DNA of 64,000 bases from Sediminibacterium sp. FEMGT703S (GCA_002786355.1 PGCO01000001.1:1-64000), one strand, 5' to 3'; shown: positions 10,701 to 20,111, numbered from the stretch's first letter. The notes: generated by a model not told the origin, from the letters alone. Translations and numbers: made by a program.

Positions 10701-13633
10701 AAGCATATATCTGGATGGGAAGATTATTTACTCATCAACAAGCTATTGCAGTACCATTCAATAACAAAGAATTAAAAATACGTACAGGATCTTTTAGGAA
10801 TATCAACGAACCAGGTGCCAAAGAAACTTGGACGATTGAAATAGAGGGACTGAATGGAAAAGAAAAAGCAGCTGAATTATTAACTAGCATGTACGACGCA
10901 AGTTTAGATGCTTTGTACCCTAACAGATGGGACCCTTTGCATTTATGGAATACCAACAATAGTAGCACTGGTTTTAGCAGTGGAATATTTAGAACTGAAA
11001 CCATCCGCCAATTTGACAACAACGAATGCTTTTGTGAAGCAAAACCCTATGAGCGCCCAAGTCTATTAGCATCCATTAATCTGACTTGGAGAAGAATAGA
11101 ACAAAGATTGTATGAAGCCACTTTGGCAACAAAGAGTATGCAATCCAGGGTTGAAGGAGTACCAGTAATAATTAGAGGCAACAATTCGATTAAAGAAGAG
11201 AGTTACGATAAAGTTTATACTGCAGTAGAAGTGGCAGACCCCAATACAGGAGATATTATTAGGAACGGAAGATTAATATCAGGTAATAAGCAAGGTCAAG
11301 ATTTGGTTCAATTAAGAACAAACTTTAATGAAACTGCATTCTTTTTTCCGCAATTGTATGCAGACAGTTCTGGGAAATATCAATTCAGCTTTCAGTTCCC
11401 CGATGCAGTAACCCAATGGAAATGGATGAGCTTTGCACACACGAAAGATTTAGCAACAGGATATGCAGAAGAAAAATTGGTGACGCAAAAAAGCCTGATG
11501 GTTCAACCCAATATTCCTCGCTTTTTAAGAGAGGGCGATCAAATGGAGTTAAGCGTTAAAATTGCTAACCTCACCAACAAAGAGCTAACGGGAACAATTG
11601 CTTTAGAATTAATAGATGCAACAACCCAAACATCAGTTGATGGATGGTTTCAAAATGTATTTCCGCAACAATACTTTACAACAGAAGCAGGACAATCAAG
11701 TATTGCACAGTTTCCAATACAAGTTCCTTTCAGCTATAATAAACCACTCACTTATAAAATAATAGCAAGAACAAATGAACTCAGCGATGGGGAACAAAAC
11801 ACCCTACCAGTTTTAAGCAATAGGGCTTTAATTACTGAAACCTTACCCATCTATTTATCAAAAGATACTACCCAACAATTTCGTTTTGAAAAACTACTGA
11901 ATCATCAAAGTGAAGGAATCAGTACGCAGGGATTAACTGTTGAATACACTACGCAACCTATATGGAATGCCATTCAGGGGCTGAGTTATTTAAAAACAGA
12001 CCCAGAGATGTCGGCTATTCATCAATTCAATCGTATTTATGCCAATCTAATGTCGCTGCATATTTTAGATAAATATCCAATAATTGCAAAAGTGTTGGAA
12101 GCTTGGAAAAAGGATAGTAACGCATTAAAAAATCCATTAGAAAATAATGCAGAATTGAAGCAAGTTCTATTACAGGAAACCCCTTGGGTTATGGATGCCC
12201 AAAACGGAAATATTCTTTTAAAAGAATTGGCCAATCAAATGGATATCCAACAAATTGCTAAAGAAAATGAAAACTTGTTGATTCAATTAGAAAAACCACA
12301 ACTAGCAGATGGAAGTTTCAGTTGGTATAAAGGGGGAAATTCTGACGAATATATTACTCAGTATATTTTAACGGGTCTTGGTAAATTAAAAAGAATAGGC
12401 GCAATAACCCCTTCATTGACAGCACAATTAAGAACCTTATTCAGGAAGGCCTTGGCATTTGCAGATGAAGCAATTAGTTTCGAATTCAAAAAGAATAAAC
12501 CAACACAAATTGGTAGTAGCCAATTAGCCTATTTGTTCATGAGAAGTTTCTACAAAGACCAGCTAATTCAAAATGATACGGCGTATAACGCTTATTGGAG
12601 GATAGCAAAAAATAGTTGGAATACAAAAAATCAATATACACAGGCAATGATTGCAACCATTGCCATTAGAAATAATGAAACCACTTGGGCAAAAAAAATA
12701 ATCAATGCACTCTTAGAAAATACAGTTGTTCATTCACAACAAGGAATGTATTGGAAAAATAGATTAACCAATCGCTGGTATGCAATGCCTGTAGTACATC
12801 AAAGCATGATGATAGATTGCTTTAGCGAAATCAATAACGCATTACCGAACCGACCATACTTAAAGCAAATCAACGCAATGCTAACTTGGTTGATATTGAA
12901 CAAAGAGACCAATCACTGGGGAGATGGAATTGCAACCTCAGATGCAGTTTATAGCCTGATAGCCAATGGACAACAATGGATGAGCAATAAAAGAGCAGTA
13001 AAAATAGAATTGGGTAAAACAACCGTAAGTACTGCAACAGAAAAAACGATGGAAGGGTCTGGCTATTTTAAAAAGAGAATTGAAGGAGAAAAAGTGAAAC
13101 CTGAAATGGGTAATATAACCATAACAACTGCTACGCAAAATATGGTATCTGATCAACCCTCTTATGGAAGTATCTACTGGCAATATTTAGCCAATATGGA
13201 TGAAATTACTGCTAGCTCAGGACCTATGCAGATTAATAAAAAAATATTAGTAGAACGAAATAAAAATTGGGTTGAATTAAACGAAAATGAGCCTGTAAAA
13301 GTTGGTGAACTCATTACAGTAGAATTAACGATCAAAGCAGACAGAGATATGGATTATGTGCACTTAAAAGATTTAAGACCTGCTGCTACCGAACCCACCA
13401 ATGTATTAAGTGGATATCAATTTAAAACTGGCTTGTTTTATTACCAAAGCACAAAAGACGTAAGCAATAATTATTATTTTAATTATTTACCAAAAGGAAA
13501 TTATCAATTTACTTATACCATACGAGCTACGCATAAAGGCTTGTACACTGCGGGTTTTGCAAGTATTCAAAGTATGTATGCCCCTGCATTCAAAGCCCAT
13601 TCTAATGCAATTAAATTAAGAATTGAAGATTAA
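7751..13633 (+). CDS. Alpha-2-macroglobulin-like exported protein lacking the thioester
   Basis: This giant exported protein has 1,960 residues from the ATG at 7751, whose product begins with the signal peptide MRRILSLLICLSFLIAEAQ. A longer reading from 7706 would put 15 extra residues before the signal and overlap the sucD terminator tail. The order resembles bacterial alpha-2-macroglobulins: an N-terminal helical repeat region, then MG domains with RSIYRPGQLVQFKGI, the A2M family region around YFFPQLYADSSGKYQFSFQFPDA, and a C-terminal alpha-toroid. In the toroid the usual CxEQ thioester is replaced by SAIH (about residues 1421-1424) before QFNRIYAN. It is therefore probably not a covalent protease trap. 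Role inferred: surface or periplasmic protection. Confidence 0.85.
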   Translation: MRRILSLLICLSFLIAEAQESKETAYTSAYKIIDSLILKERLTKTAIEKVDQLYKKAVVENQEAEQIKALVYKADLENEITEDGFNNSIKIFKGALKKAQSPVMQSVIHTILAKKYNDYYSKQKWTLLNGKNWSRNAFTDSIEMHFKAAMIHAKTLQSVYIDQYSAVVLGGSEPLKNYSLYHLLIAEQIQYYSNDLGNDESKENKEKIIELYDAIFQLHQNEQWNNIVARFKLDLLAWKKGNELIKEEALLLELNKYTQPQYHSSIKAAAWFLIANTYAVKGRQYQALNDTAHQYDLVKAIGIIQQAAKDIDNTDYKISGLLDLANEIKSEQILMEIEKINETQKPFRAYLSYKNTDTIFLKVLKVNANFSLKTNSNADQLKELNKQELVQEQSIPLLQRNDYQTHFTEIKIDPLPQGNYILLSSTGKEFNLATNKIGYVHFAVADWVYFKDNEHYFIREYASGKPVDQAQVKIFETKYDYKTLTTSKQLLHQTQTNENGQFSIPQKMNGNNQIEVIKKKSQLIFNEYEYRYQEFSNQPNDKSIYEKNNRRVYFFTDRSIYRPGQLVQFKGIALTRDYDSKFSKVVEEKTPIKIYLTNANRQKIDSLLLPINNYGSIVGNFILPKNELTGNFTIEAQSFNYSYKTIKVEEYKRPTIQVIFDQPKTGYRLNDSIHYAIKATAYAGNIVNGGKVKYTVKQYGRYPYPITRNLDPVYQSGTEIANGIGVTNEKGIYTVSFKASYDSTKELSSDFSVNYIIHVDITDLNGETQSGNVNLTATKTAWQLVINHPIAINKQLFQRINATAIDRLGNEKNTVIQTALYKVIQPTKIPRKKYWGKSDLHLFNEATYKKHFPFDEYQNEADQATWATEELATPINKVETGMYKIKATAIDSFGLPIAAEKLITIYDNEGTKSNQSFYYYSNNYTKPGDSILIVNNYPIEKTFVTRKIKKAALKEEYQFLQLSRLTQQQITISDQDRGGISINEAYIWMGRLFTHQQAIAVPFNNKELKIRTGSFRNINEPGAKETWTIEIEGLNGKEKAAELLTSMYDASLDALYPNRWDPLHLWNTNNSSTGFSSGIFRTETIRQFDNNECFCEAKPYERPSLLASINLTWRRIEQRLYEATLATKSMQSRVEGVPVIIRGNNSIKEESYDKVYTAVEVADPNTGDIIRNGRLISGNKQGQDLVQLRTNFNETAFFFPQLYADSSGKYQFSFQFPDAVTQWKWMSFAHTKDLATGYAEEKLVTQKSLMVQPNIPRFLREGDQMELSVKIANLTNKELTGTIALELIDATTQTSVDGWFQNVFPQQYFTTEAGQSSIAQFPIQVPFSYNKPLTYKIIARTNELSDGEQNTLPVLSNRALITETLPIYLSKDTTQQFRFEKLLNHQSEGISTQGLTVEYTTQPIWNAIQGLSYLKTDPEMSAIHQFNRIYANLMSLHILDKYPIIAKVLEAWKKDSNALKNPLENNAELKQVLLQETPWVMDAQNGNILLKELANQMDIQQIAKENENLLIQLEKPQLADGSFSWYKGGNSDEYITQYILTGLGKLKRIGAITPSLTAQLRTLFRKALAFADEAISFEFKKNKPTQIGSSQLAYLFMRSFYKDQLIQNDTAYNAYWRIAKNSWNTKNQYTQAMIATIAIRNNETTWAKKIINALLENTVVHSQQGMYWKNRLTNRWYAMPVVHQSMMIDCFSEINNALPNRPYLKQINAMLTWLILNKETNHWGDGIATSDAVYSLIANGQQWMSNKRAVKIELGKTTVSTATEKTMEGSGYFKKRIEGEKVKPEMGNITITTATQNMVSDQPSYGSIYWQYLANMDEITASSGPMQINKKILVERNKNWVELNENEPVKVGELITVELTIKADRDMDYVHLKDLRPAATEPTNVLSGYQFKTGLFYYQSTKDVSNNYYFNYLPKGNYQFTYTIRATHKGLYTAGFASIQSMYAPAFKAHSNAIKLRIED

Positions 13634-13634
13634 T

Positions 13635-14687
13635 ATGATACAGGTAGATACCATTATTGTAGGACAAGGATTATGTGGAACATTTTTAAGTTGGAACTTG
13701 ATTAATGCTGGCCAGCAAGTAATGGTGATAGATGAATCTACACCCAATAGCGCTACCAAGGTTGCAAGTGGTGTAATCAATCCTGTAACTGGAAGAAGAA
13801 TCGTACGCACTTGGGAAATTGAACGATTCATGCCCTTTGCTGTAGAAGCTTATACTCAATTGGGAAAAGAATTAGGTCAAAACTTAATTAGACAATGCAA
13901 TATTCTTGACTTTCACGCTACACCACAAAACAAGATTGCCTTTTCGGAAAGATTGCCGACGGAAACAGAATATTTAAGTGTGGTAGATGAGCAAATATGG
14001 GAACCTTATTTTCATTTACTATTTGGCGTTGGAGAAGTTCAACCCTGTTGGTTAATTCAATTACAAGATTTACTGGTTGGTTGGAGAAATAAATTAAGTC
14101 AACAAAATGCACTAATTGAAGAAAAATTTGATTGGGACAACTGCAGCATTAATAGCTCAGTTCAATGGAAAAATATACAAGCAAAGCAGATTATTTTTTG
14201 TGACGGTACTGGGGGATTAAACAACCCTTATTTTAAACTGCTCCCATATGCCAGCAATAAGGGAGAAGCCCTGATTGTGTCAATTCCATCACTTCCAAGA
14301 AACAATATTTATAAACAAGGGATTAGTGTAGTACCCTGGAAAGAAGACCTTTTTTGGGTTGGCTCTACCTATGAGTGGACATACGAAAACCTTAACCCCA
14401 CCCAATCATTTTTAGACAAAACATCCCAACAGTTGGCAAATTGGCTAAAGTTACCCTTTGAAATTGTAGATCATCTAGCATCCGAAAGACCAGCCAATGT
14501 AGAACGGAGGCCTTTTGTTGGATTTCATCCAATTCAGCCCAAGGTTGGTGTTTTGAACGGGATGGGCACCAAAGGCTGTAGCTTAGCCCCCTATTTTGCC
14601 TACCAGCTTACCCAAAATATGATTAATGGGGCTCCCATTCACCCATTGGCAGACATAAAACGCTTCAAGAATATTTTAAGCCGTTAA
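13635..14687 (+). CDS. FAD-dependent oxidoreductase, DAO family
   Basis: The protein has 350 residues. It opens with a Rossmann FAD-binding segment, TIIVGQGLCGTFLSW (GxGxxG), and ends with NGMGTKGCSLAPYFA, the C-terminal FAD contact typical of D-amino-acid-oxidase-like enzymes. The middle contains VASGVINPVTGRRIVRTW. I chose the ATG at 13635, one base after the A2M-like gene stop, so the two genes are adjacent and likely cotranscribed; a TTG at 13623 would overlap that gene. The substrate cannot be read from the sequence. Confidence 0.85.
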   Translation: MIQVDTIIVGQGLCGTFLSWNLINAGQQVMVIDESTPNSATKVASGVINPVTGRRIVRTWEIERFMPFAVEAYTQLGKELGQNLIRQCNILDFHATPQNKIAFSERLPTETEYLSVVDEQIWEPYFHLLFGVGEVQPCWLIQLQDLLVGWRNKLSQQNALIEEKFDWDNCSINSSVQWKNIQAKQIIFCDGTGGLNNPYFKLLPYASNKGEALIVSIPSLPRNNIYKQGISVVPWKEDLFWVGSTYEWTYENLNPTQSFLDKTSQQLANWLKLPFEIVDHLASERPANVERRPFVGFHPIQPKVGVLNGMGTKGCSLAPYFAYQLTQNMINGAPIHPLADIKRFKNILSR

Positions 14688-14790
14688 ATGGTTACAAAAA
14701 TTTAATATTGTGCCTCAAATAAATGAAGGCATGGAGCAATCCCCCACAGTACACAACAATCAATATAATATTCCATTGAAGTATAGAAAG

Positions 14791-15141
14791 ATGGAAAACC
14801 TCCACATTGTTTTTTGGCTATTCAAAGACGTAGCCTGGTGTTTAGGATTAAAATGGCTTGGAACAGTGATGATTATCCCTACTTTAATTATTTCAATAGT
14901 CATTGCGTATAGAACTAGAAAGTATATTTCAGAGCTCTGCCATAATATTGCCATTACGGTTTGGATTTCTGCCAACTCTTATTGGATGATCAGTGAGTTT
15001 TTTGGGTTCGATCACAAAGTAATTTGGGGAGAGTATACCTATAAGCACTTAGCCATTATCCCCTTCACTATGGGAATACTGATACTAGGCTATTACTATT
15101 TAATTTGGAAACCCTTACACACCAAGAAGTCTGACTATTAA
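14791..15141 (+). CDS. Small multi-pass membrane protein, conserved in Bacteroidota
   Basis: The protein has 116 residues from ATG 14791 (MENLHIVFWLFKDVAWCL), the start that matches the Bacteroidota family I recognise. GTG 14710 or ATG 14731 would add 20-27 poorly conserved polar residues. Four hydrophobic segments are apparent, with the conserved motif NLHxxFWLFKD at the start and a helix ending YYYLIWKPLH. Its function is unknown. It stands alone between the FAD oxidoreductase and a convergent hypothetical gene and overlaps the latter by four bases. Confidence 0.7.
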   Translation: MENLHIVFWLFKDVAWCLGLKWLGTVMIIPTLIISIVIAYRTRKYISELCHNIAITVWISANSYWMISEFFGFDHKVIWGEYTYKHLAIIPFTMGILILGYYYLIWKPLHTKKSDY

Positions 15142-15629
15142 ACGAATAAACCCCATTCATCTTCGTAATGATCTTTTTGGAAAGTCGCAACCCATTGCTT
15201 GAACAATTGCTTAAATTGATTTAATGCGTTTTCAATCACTTGCCTATGCAACTCATCGGCCCATCCCATCAAAACTGCAAAACCTATTTGTTGCATCATT
15301 TGCTTTGCATTGGTTCTAATATTAGCGGCGTTTTCCATTTTTAATACATAATGGTCTACACTAATTGCCCCCATAATTTTGGGTGCTACAATGAGCAAAT
15401 TTTCATAAATAAGTGCCTTAGTAGAAGCAGGTAAACTTTGATCCCCATCATCCGCCAAATTTTCGGCAAATGCAATTACTAAACCAAAAACCTCACGCCA
15501 TTGATTATACAATGCTTTAGCCAATAACTTTCCCGAATCATTATTGAAATTGGTAGAAGAATCAGCCTGCCCAACTTTAAATCGGTTTTCGTCCCACTCT
15601 GGTAAAAAATTTAAATCATTTAAATTCAT
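15138..15629 (-). CDS. Hypothetical cytoplasmic protein
   Basis: This 163-residue, mostly helical, acidic protein has no signal peptide or membrane segment. It starts MNLNDLNFLPEWDENRF and has a hydrophobic helical core (LYNQWREVFGLVIAFAENLADD and KQMMQQIGFAVLMGWADELH). I do not recognise a family. It lies 9 bases downstream of uvrA on the same strand and may be cotranscribed with it. Confidence 0.65.
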   Translation of the reverse strand: MNLNDLNFLPEWDENRFKVGQADSSTNFNNDSGKLLAKALYNQWREVFGLVIAFAENLADDGDQSLPASTKALIYENLLIVAPKIMGAISVDHYVLKMENAANIRTNAKQMMQQIGFAVLMGWADELHRQVIENALNQFKQLFKQWVATFQKDHYEDEWGLFV

Positions 15630-15638
15630 TCAATAAAT

Positions 15639-18506
15639 TTAATTCATTTCAACTTTTAAAAAGCGAGCAGTATGACTGGTTTTATGCAAGAGCATTTGTT
15701 CGGGTGTACCCTCAAATAAAATTTGGCCACCACCATCTCCCCCCTCAGGACCTAAGTCAATTACATGATCGGCCATTTTAACCACATCTAAATTGTGTTC
15801 GATCACTAGCACAGAATTACCCCTATCAACCAATTTATTCAATACATCCAGCAAATGACTAATGTCTTGAAAATGCAAACCAGTAGTGGGTTCGTCCAAA
15901 ATATAAAATGTTTTACCAGTATCTTTTTTTCCTAATTCAGTAGCCAGTTTCACCCGTTGCGCTTCACCACCGCTGAGCGTTACTGCAGACTGGCCCAATG
16001 TTACATAGCCCAAGCCAACATCTTGTAATACTTTAATTTTTCGATACAAGAAAGGCACTGGTTGAAAAAAATCACAAGCTTCATCTACCGTCATATTCAA
16101 CACATCGCTAATAGATTTTCCTTTGTATCGAATTTCCAAAGTTTCGCGATTGTATCGTTTACCATTACATTTCTCGCAGTTCACATATACGTCTGGAAGA
16201 AAATTCATTTCAATCACTTTCATACCTCCTCCTTCACAAACATCACAACGGCCACCTTTGACGTTAAAAGAAAAACGACCCGCAGCATAACCTCTGATTT
16301 TTGCTTCAGGCACTGCAGCATACAAGGTCCTGATTTCGGTGAAGAAACCACAGTAAGTTGCTGGGTTGCTTCGGGGTGTTCGTCCAATGGGAGATTGATC
16401 AATTTCAATGACTTTATCAATATGCTCTAAGCCTTTGACAGAAACAAAAGGCATAGGATGAACTTTACTATTGTAACAATGCTTAGACAACAATGGATAC
16501 AAAGTCTCATTAATTAAAGTACTCTTACCACTTCCACTTACACCACTTACTACAATTAATTTCCCTAATGGAAAACGAACGGTAACATTCTTTAAATTAT
16601 TTCCAGTAGCTCCTTTTAAAATCAATTCTTTACCATTCCCTACTCTTCTTTCCTCAGGCACACTAATCGATTTTTGACCATTTAAATATTGAGCAGTATC
16701 AGAATTAGAAGCCAAAACCTCTGCAGGAGTTCCTTCAGCAACAATATTACCCCCATACTTACCAGCTCTTGGGCCAATGTCTACCAAATAATCAGCAGCC
16801 AACATAATATCTTTATCGTGCTCAACCACCAATACACTATTCCCAATATCCCGCAGATTTTTTAATGCATAAATGAGTTGATGATTGTCTCGCTGATGCA
16901 AACCGATAGAAGGTTCATCTAAAATATACGTGATACCTTGTAATTGAGAACCAATTTGCGTAGCCAGTCTAATCCGCTGAGACTCACCCCCGCTAAGGGT
17001 TCTAGAAGACCTACTTAAAGAAAGATAGGTTAAGCCAACATCTAATAGAAACTGTAATCTTTCTCTGATTTCTTTTAAAATATCTTTAGCAATCAGGTTT
17101 TGTTTTTTACTCAACCGCTCTTCTATACCAAGAAACCAATGATGAAGTTTATCTAAATTAAGCGCACTCAATTCAGCTATATTTTTTTCATCCACTTTAA
17201 ACCAAAGGCTTTCTTTTTTTAATCGATCTCCATGGCAACTATTGCATATTTTCAATTCCATATATTGCTCTACCCATTCGCGCATCCCATCACTTTTGAC
17301 GCCAGTAAACCATCTTTTGAGCATAGGAATAATTCCTTCAAAATCTCCACTATAAGGATCAAAGCCAGCAACTTCTTCAGGATTATCAATTTCCAAACTA
17401 TCGCCGTCTGGATTACCATATAATAAAATATTCAAGCCTGCAATCGGCAAATCTTTGATGGGCTTATCTAAATTGATTTTATTTTTCTTAGCCAATTGTT
17501 CTACATTCCTGAACATATATGCATCACGTTGCACACCCAACGGAGCAATTCCCCCTTCTTTAATACTTAGATTACTATCGGGTATAACTGCAGACATATC
17601 GATAGAATATACATTCCCAAGGCCTTTACAGGTTGGGCAAGCACCATAAGGAGAGTTAAATGAAAATGCATTGGGTGAAGGCTCTTCATAACTGATGCCC
17701 GTGTCTTCGCACATTAACTGTTTAGAATATTGAATCGTTTTGTTGGTATCGTTTATTAAAAGAAATAATAAGTCTTTACCCATTTTGAGTGCCTGCTGTA
17801 CACTTTGACTTACACGAACACGCATTTCATCAGTCACAGGTAAGCGATCAATCACCACTTCAATGTCATGAATTTTATAACGATCCACTTGCAACTTGGG
17901 GGTAAGATCTAGAATCTCACCATCTACCCGCACTTTTAAAAAACCTTTCTTACGAATCTCTTCGAACAGTTCTCTATAATGTCCTTTTCGACCTCTAATT
18001 AAAGGAGCCAAAAGACTCACTTTTTTATTTTTAAACCGGGTATAAATATTTTCTACAATTTCCTCTTCACTAAACTTCACCATTTTTTTACCAGTCTCAT
18101 AACTATATGCTTCCCCAATTCTAGCATACAATAAACGTAGGAAATCGTACACTTCCGTTACGGTTCCAACAGTAGACCTTGGATTCTTATTTGTGGTTTT
18201 CTGTTCAATAGAAATCACTGGAGAAAGCCCCGTAATTTTATCTACATCAGGCCTTTCCATATCACCCATAAATTGTCTGGCATAAGCCCCAAAGCTTTCC
18301 ATATATCGGCGTTGGCCTTCGTTGTAAATGGTATCAAAAGCCAGAGAAGATTTACCACTTCCACTCACCCCAGTAAAAACAACCAACTTGTTTTTTGGAA
18401 TAGAGATATCGATATTTTTTAAATTATGTTCCTTGGCACCAAAAACCTGAATATAATCTTGATCATTTTCAAGGATGGGTTGCTTGCCTGATTTGTTCTT
18501 TGCCAT
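15639..18506 (-). CDS. uvrA: Excinuclease ABC subunit A
   Basis: UvrA is the damage-recognition ATPase of nucleotide excision repair. The protein has 955 residues from ATG 18506 (MAKNKSGKQP); an upstream ATG at 18530 adds eight residues and is less likely. Both ATPase modules are present: Walker A GVSGSGKSSLAFDT and GVSGSGKSTLINET, signatures SRTLSGGESQRIRL and VTLSGGEAQRVKL, and Walker B YILDEPSIGLH and YILDEPTTGLH. Zinc-finger cysteine pairs occur as CPTCKG and CNSCHG, and as CDVCEGGG with CEKCNG. The gene is complete and unremarkable. Confidence 0.97.
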   Translation of the reverse strand: MAKNKSGKQPILENDQDYIQVFGAKEHNLKNIDISIPKNKLVVFTGVSGSGKSSLAFDTIYNEGQRRYMESFGAYARQFMGDMERPDVDKITGLSPVISIEQKTTNKNPRSTVGTVTEVYDFLRLLYARIGEAYSYETGKKMVKFSEEEIVENIYTRFKNKKVSLLAPLIRGRKGHYRELFEEIRKKGFLKVRVDGEILDLTPKLQVDRYKIHDIEVVIDRLPVTDEMRVRVSQSVQQALKMGKDLLFLLINDTNKTIQYSKQLMCEDTGISYEEPSPNAFSFNSPYGACPTCKGLGNVYSIDMSAVIPDSNLSIKEGGIAPLGVQRDAYMFRNVEQLAKKNKINLDKPIKDLPIAGLNILLYGNPDGDSLEIDNPEEVAGFDPYSGDFEGIIPMLKRWFTGVKSDGMREWVEQYMELKICNSCHGDRLKKESLWFKVDEKNIAELSALNLDKLHHWFLGIEERLSKKQNLIAKDILKEIRERLQFLLDVGLTYLSLSRSSRTLSGGESQRIRLATQIGSQLQGITYILDEPSIGLHQRDNHQLIYALKNLRDIGNSVLVVEHDKDIMLAADYLVDIGPRAGKYGGNIVAEGTPAEVLASNSDTAQYLNGQKSISVPEERRVGNGKELILKGATGNNLKNVTVRFPLGKLIVVSGVSGSGKSTLINETLYPLLSKHCYNSKVHPMPFVSVKGLEHIDKVIEIDQSPIGRTPRSNPATYCGFFTEIRTLYAAVPEAKIRGYAAGRFSFNVKGGRCDVCEGGGMKVIEMNFLPDVYVNCEKCNGKRYNRETLEIRYKGKSISDVLNMTVDEACDFFQPVPFLYRKIKVLQDVGLGYVTLGQSAVTLSGGEAQRVKLATELGKKDTGKTFYILDEPTTGLHFQDISHLLDVLNKLVDRGNSVLVIEHNLDVVKMADHVIDLGPEGGDGGGQILFEGTPEQMLLHKTSHTARFLKVEMN

Positions 18507-18605
18507 AATGGAAGTTAAAGATACAAACAAGCGAAGGCCTTCAATGTTTGCAATGCATTAAAAAAGAGAAATTTATATTATCCTACCAAAATAGTAGACT
18601 TTTAA

Positions 18606-18637
18606 TTTGGTGGATTAAAACCGCTACCCTATCTTTG
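18606..18637 (+). promoter_or_regulatory. Promoter of the SAM-riboswitch-controlled met operon
   Basis: TTTG (18606-18609), a 20-base spacer and TATCTTTG (18630-18637) match the Bacteroidota promoter form. The predicted start of transcription falls a few bases later, just before the riboswitch at 18656, which is the expected geometry. Confidence 0.75.
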
Positions 18638-18655
18638 CAGTAGTTCTTTAATAAT

Positions 18656-18778
18656 CTTATCAAGAAAGGCGGAGGGTTTTGGCCCTGTGAAGCCTTGGCA
18701 ACCCATATTACATTAACTCTGTAGTATGAAGGTGCCAATTCCATCCTGATGCACTAAAACTGCAACGGGGAAGATAAG
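18656..18778 (+). ncRNA. SAM-I (S-box) riboswitch
   Basis: This is a cis-acting leader that binds S-adenosylmethionine. The closing P1 stem is CTTATC (18656-18661) with GATAAG (18773-18778). The conserved core follows the S-box pattern: AAGAAAGGCGGAGGG, GGCCCTGTGAAGCC, GGCAACC, then GGTGCCAATTCC and finally GGGGAAGATAAG. It is followed by an intrinsic terminator (18823-18851), so control is probably by transcription termination when SAM is abundant. The regulated genes are the PLP trans-sulfuration enzyme at 18924 and homoserine dehydrogenase. Confidence 0.95.
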
Positions 18779-18822
18779 TCAGAGTCAAGCTTTTATTATT
18801 ACCGAAAGGAAAATTATATATG

Positions 18823-18851
18823 CCCATCTGATTTTATCAGGTGGGTTTTTT
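18823..18851 (+). terminator. Riboswitch expression-platform terminator
   Basis: CCCATCTGA (18823-18831) pairs with TCAGGTGGG (18837-18845) and is followed by six T residues. It lies between the SAM-I aptamer and the metB-type start, so it is the OFF-state terminator. I did not work out the competing antiterminator pairing. Confidence 0.88.
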
Positions 18852-18923
18852 ATTTGGTACATACCAAACAAACTCACTTTGAGATTAACAAGAACGATAT
18901 TTTTTAACAAAAAACATCGTATC

Positions 18924-20111
18924 ATGCTCAGTGCAACACAACTCATTCACAGTATTCCGGTAGATCCGCTTACAGGAGCTATTTCGGTACCCATTTATCA
19001 AACCAGCACATTTGTGCAAGAAGCCCCCGGCGTTAATAAGGGCTACGATTATTCAAGGTCTAATAATCCTACCAGAGCAGCATTAGAAGACTTGATTGCT
19101 AAATTAGAATATGGAGCAACAGGCTTAGCTTTTGCCAGTGGATTGGCTGCTATTGATGCTGTAGTAAAGCTCTTAAAATCAGGAGATGAAATTGTAGCGG
19201 TAGACGATATTTATGGAGGGGCTTATCGTTTGTTTACTGCAGTATATGAGCAATATGGCATCAAAGTACATTTTGTAGATACCAGTGATTTAGCAAAAGT
19301 AGCAGCAGCTATTACCCCTAATACTAAACTGATTTGGCTAGAAACACCCACCAATCCTACTTTAAAAATTTCAGATATTTCCGCTATTGCAACCATTGCA
19401 AAAGCCCATAATTGTTTGCTTTGTGTAGACAATACTTTTGCAACACCCGTATTACAACAACCCTTATTACTCGGCGCAGATATCGTGGTACATAGCGCTA
19501 CTAAATATTTAGGCGGACACAGCGATTTAATTGCAGGTATACTAGTAGCAAAAGATGAACAAGTGGGAGCAAGACTGAAGTTCTTCCAAAACGCCTGTGG
19601 AGCAGTACTAGCCCCCTTTGACAGTTGGTTGGTGATTAGAGGAATTGAAACACTGCATTTACGCATGAAACACTATTGCAGAACAGCCTTAAAAGTAGCG
19701 CAGTTTCTTACAACCCATCCTGCTGTAGCAGCCGTTTATTATCCTGGATTATCGACCCACGCTAATCATTCATTAGCAATACATCAAGCAAAATCAGGAG
19801 GAGGCATTATTTCTTTCAGTTTAGTAAATGATACCAATGATGCTGCGGTTGATATTGTAAGCAGCACCCAACTGTTTAAGTTGGCTGAAAGTTTGGGCGG
19901 AATCAAAAGTTTGATTTCACATCCAGCAAATATGACCCATAAATCTATCCCTGTAGAAAAAAGAAGGGCAGCTGGTGTAAACGATAGTTTAATACGCTTA
20001 TCCATTGGCCTAGAAGAAGCAGCCGATTTAATAGCAGACCTAGCAAGCGTTTTAGATTCAATTGAAGTAAAAGAAAACAGCGATGCTTATGCAGTGAGCA
20101 ACGCTTACTAA
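18924..20111 (+). CDS. Cystathionine gamma-synthase/lyase-type PLP enzyme (trans-sulfuration)
   Basis: This PLP-dependent enzyme of the Cys/Met metabolism family has 395 residues from ATG 18924; a TTG at 18879 would start inside the leader and is rejected. Family motifs are YDYSRSNNPTR, FASGLAAI, TPTNPTLK, CVDNTFATP and the PLP lysine in HSATKYLGGHSD. SAM-I control argues for methionine synthesis (cystathionine gamma-synthase or O-acylhomoserine sulfhydrylase) rather than degradation, but the sequence does not settle MetB against MetC-, MetZ- or MetY-like activity. Homoserine dehydrogenase follows after 60 bases. Confidence 0.88.
   Translation: MLSATQLIHSIPVDPLTGAISVPIYQTSTFVQEAPGVNKGYDYSRSNNPTRAALEDLIAKLEYGATGLAFASGLAAIDAVVKLLKSGDEIVAVDDIYGGAYRLFTAVYEQYGIKVHFVDTSDLAKVAAAITPNTKLIWLETPTNPTLKISDISAIATIAKAHNCLLCVDNTFATPVLQQPLLLGADIVVHSATKYLGGHSDLIAGILVAKDEQVGARLKFFQNACGAVLAPFDSWLVIRGIETLHLRMKHYCRTALKVAQFLTTHPAVAAVYYPGLSTHANHSLAIHQAKSGGGIISFSLVNDTNDAAVDIVSSTQLFKLAESLGGIKSLISHPANMTHKSIPVEKRRAAGVNDSLIRLSIGLEEAADLIADLASVLDSIEVKENSDAYAVSNAY

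Noticed and set aside
16062..16430. Plus-strand frame inside uvrA
   Set aside because: It lies wholly within the conserved second ATPase half of uvrA and has no family features.
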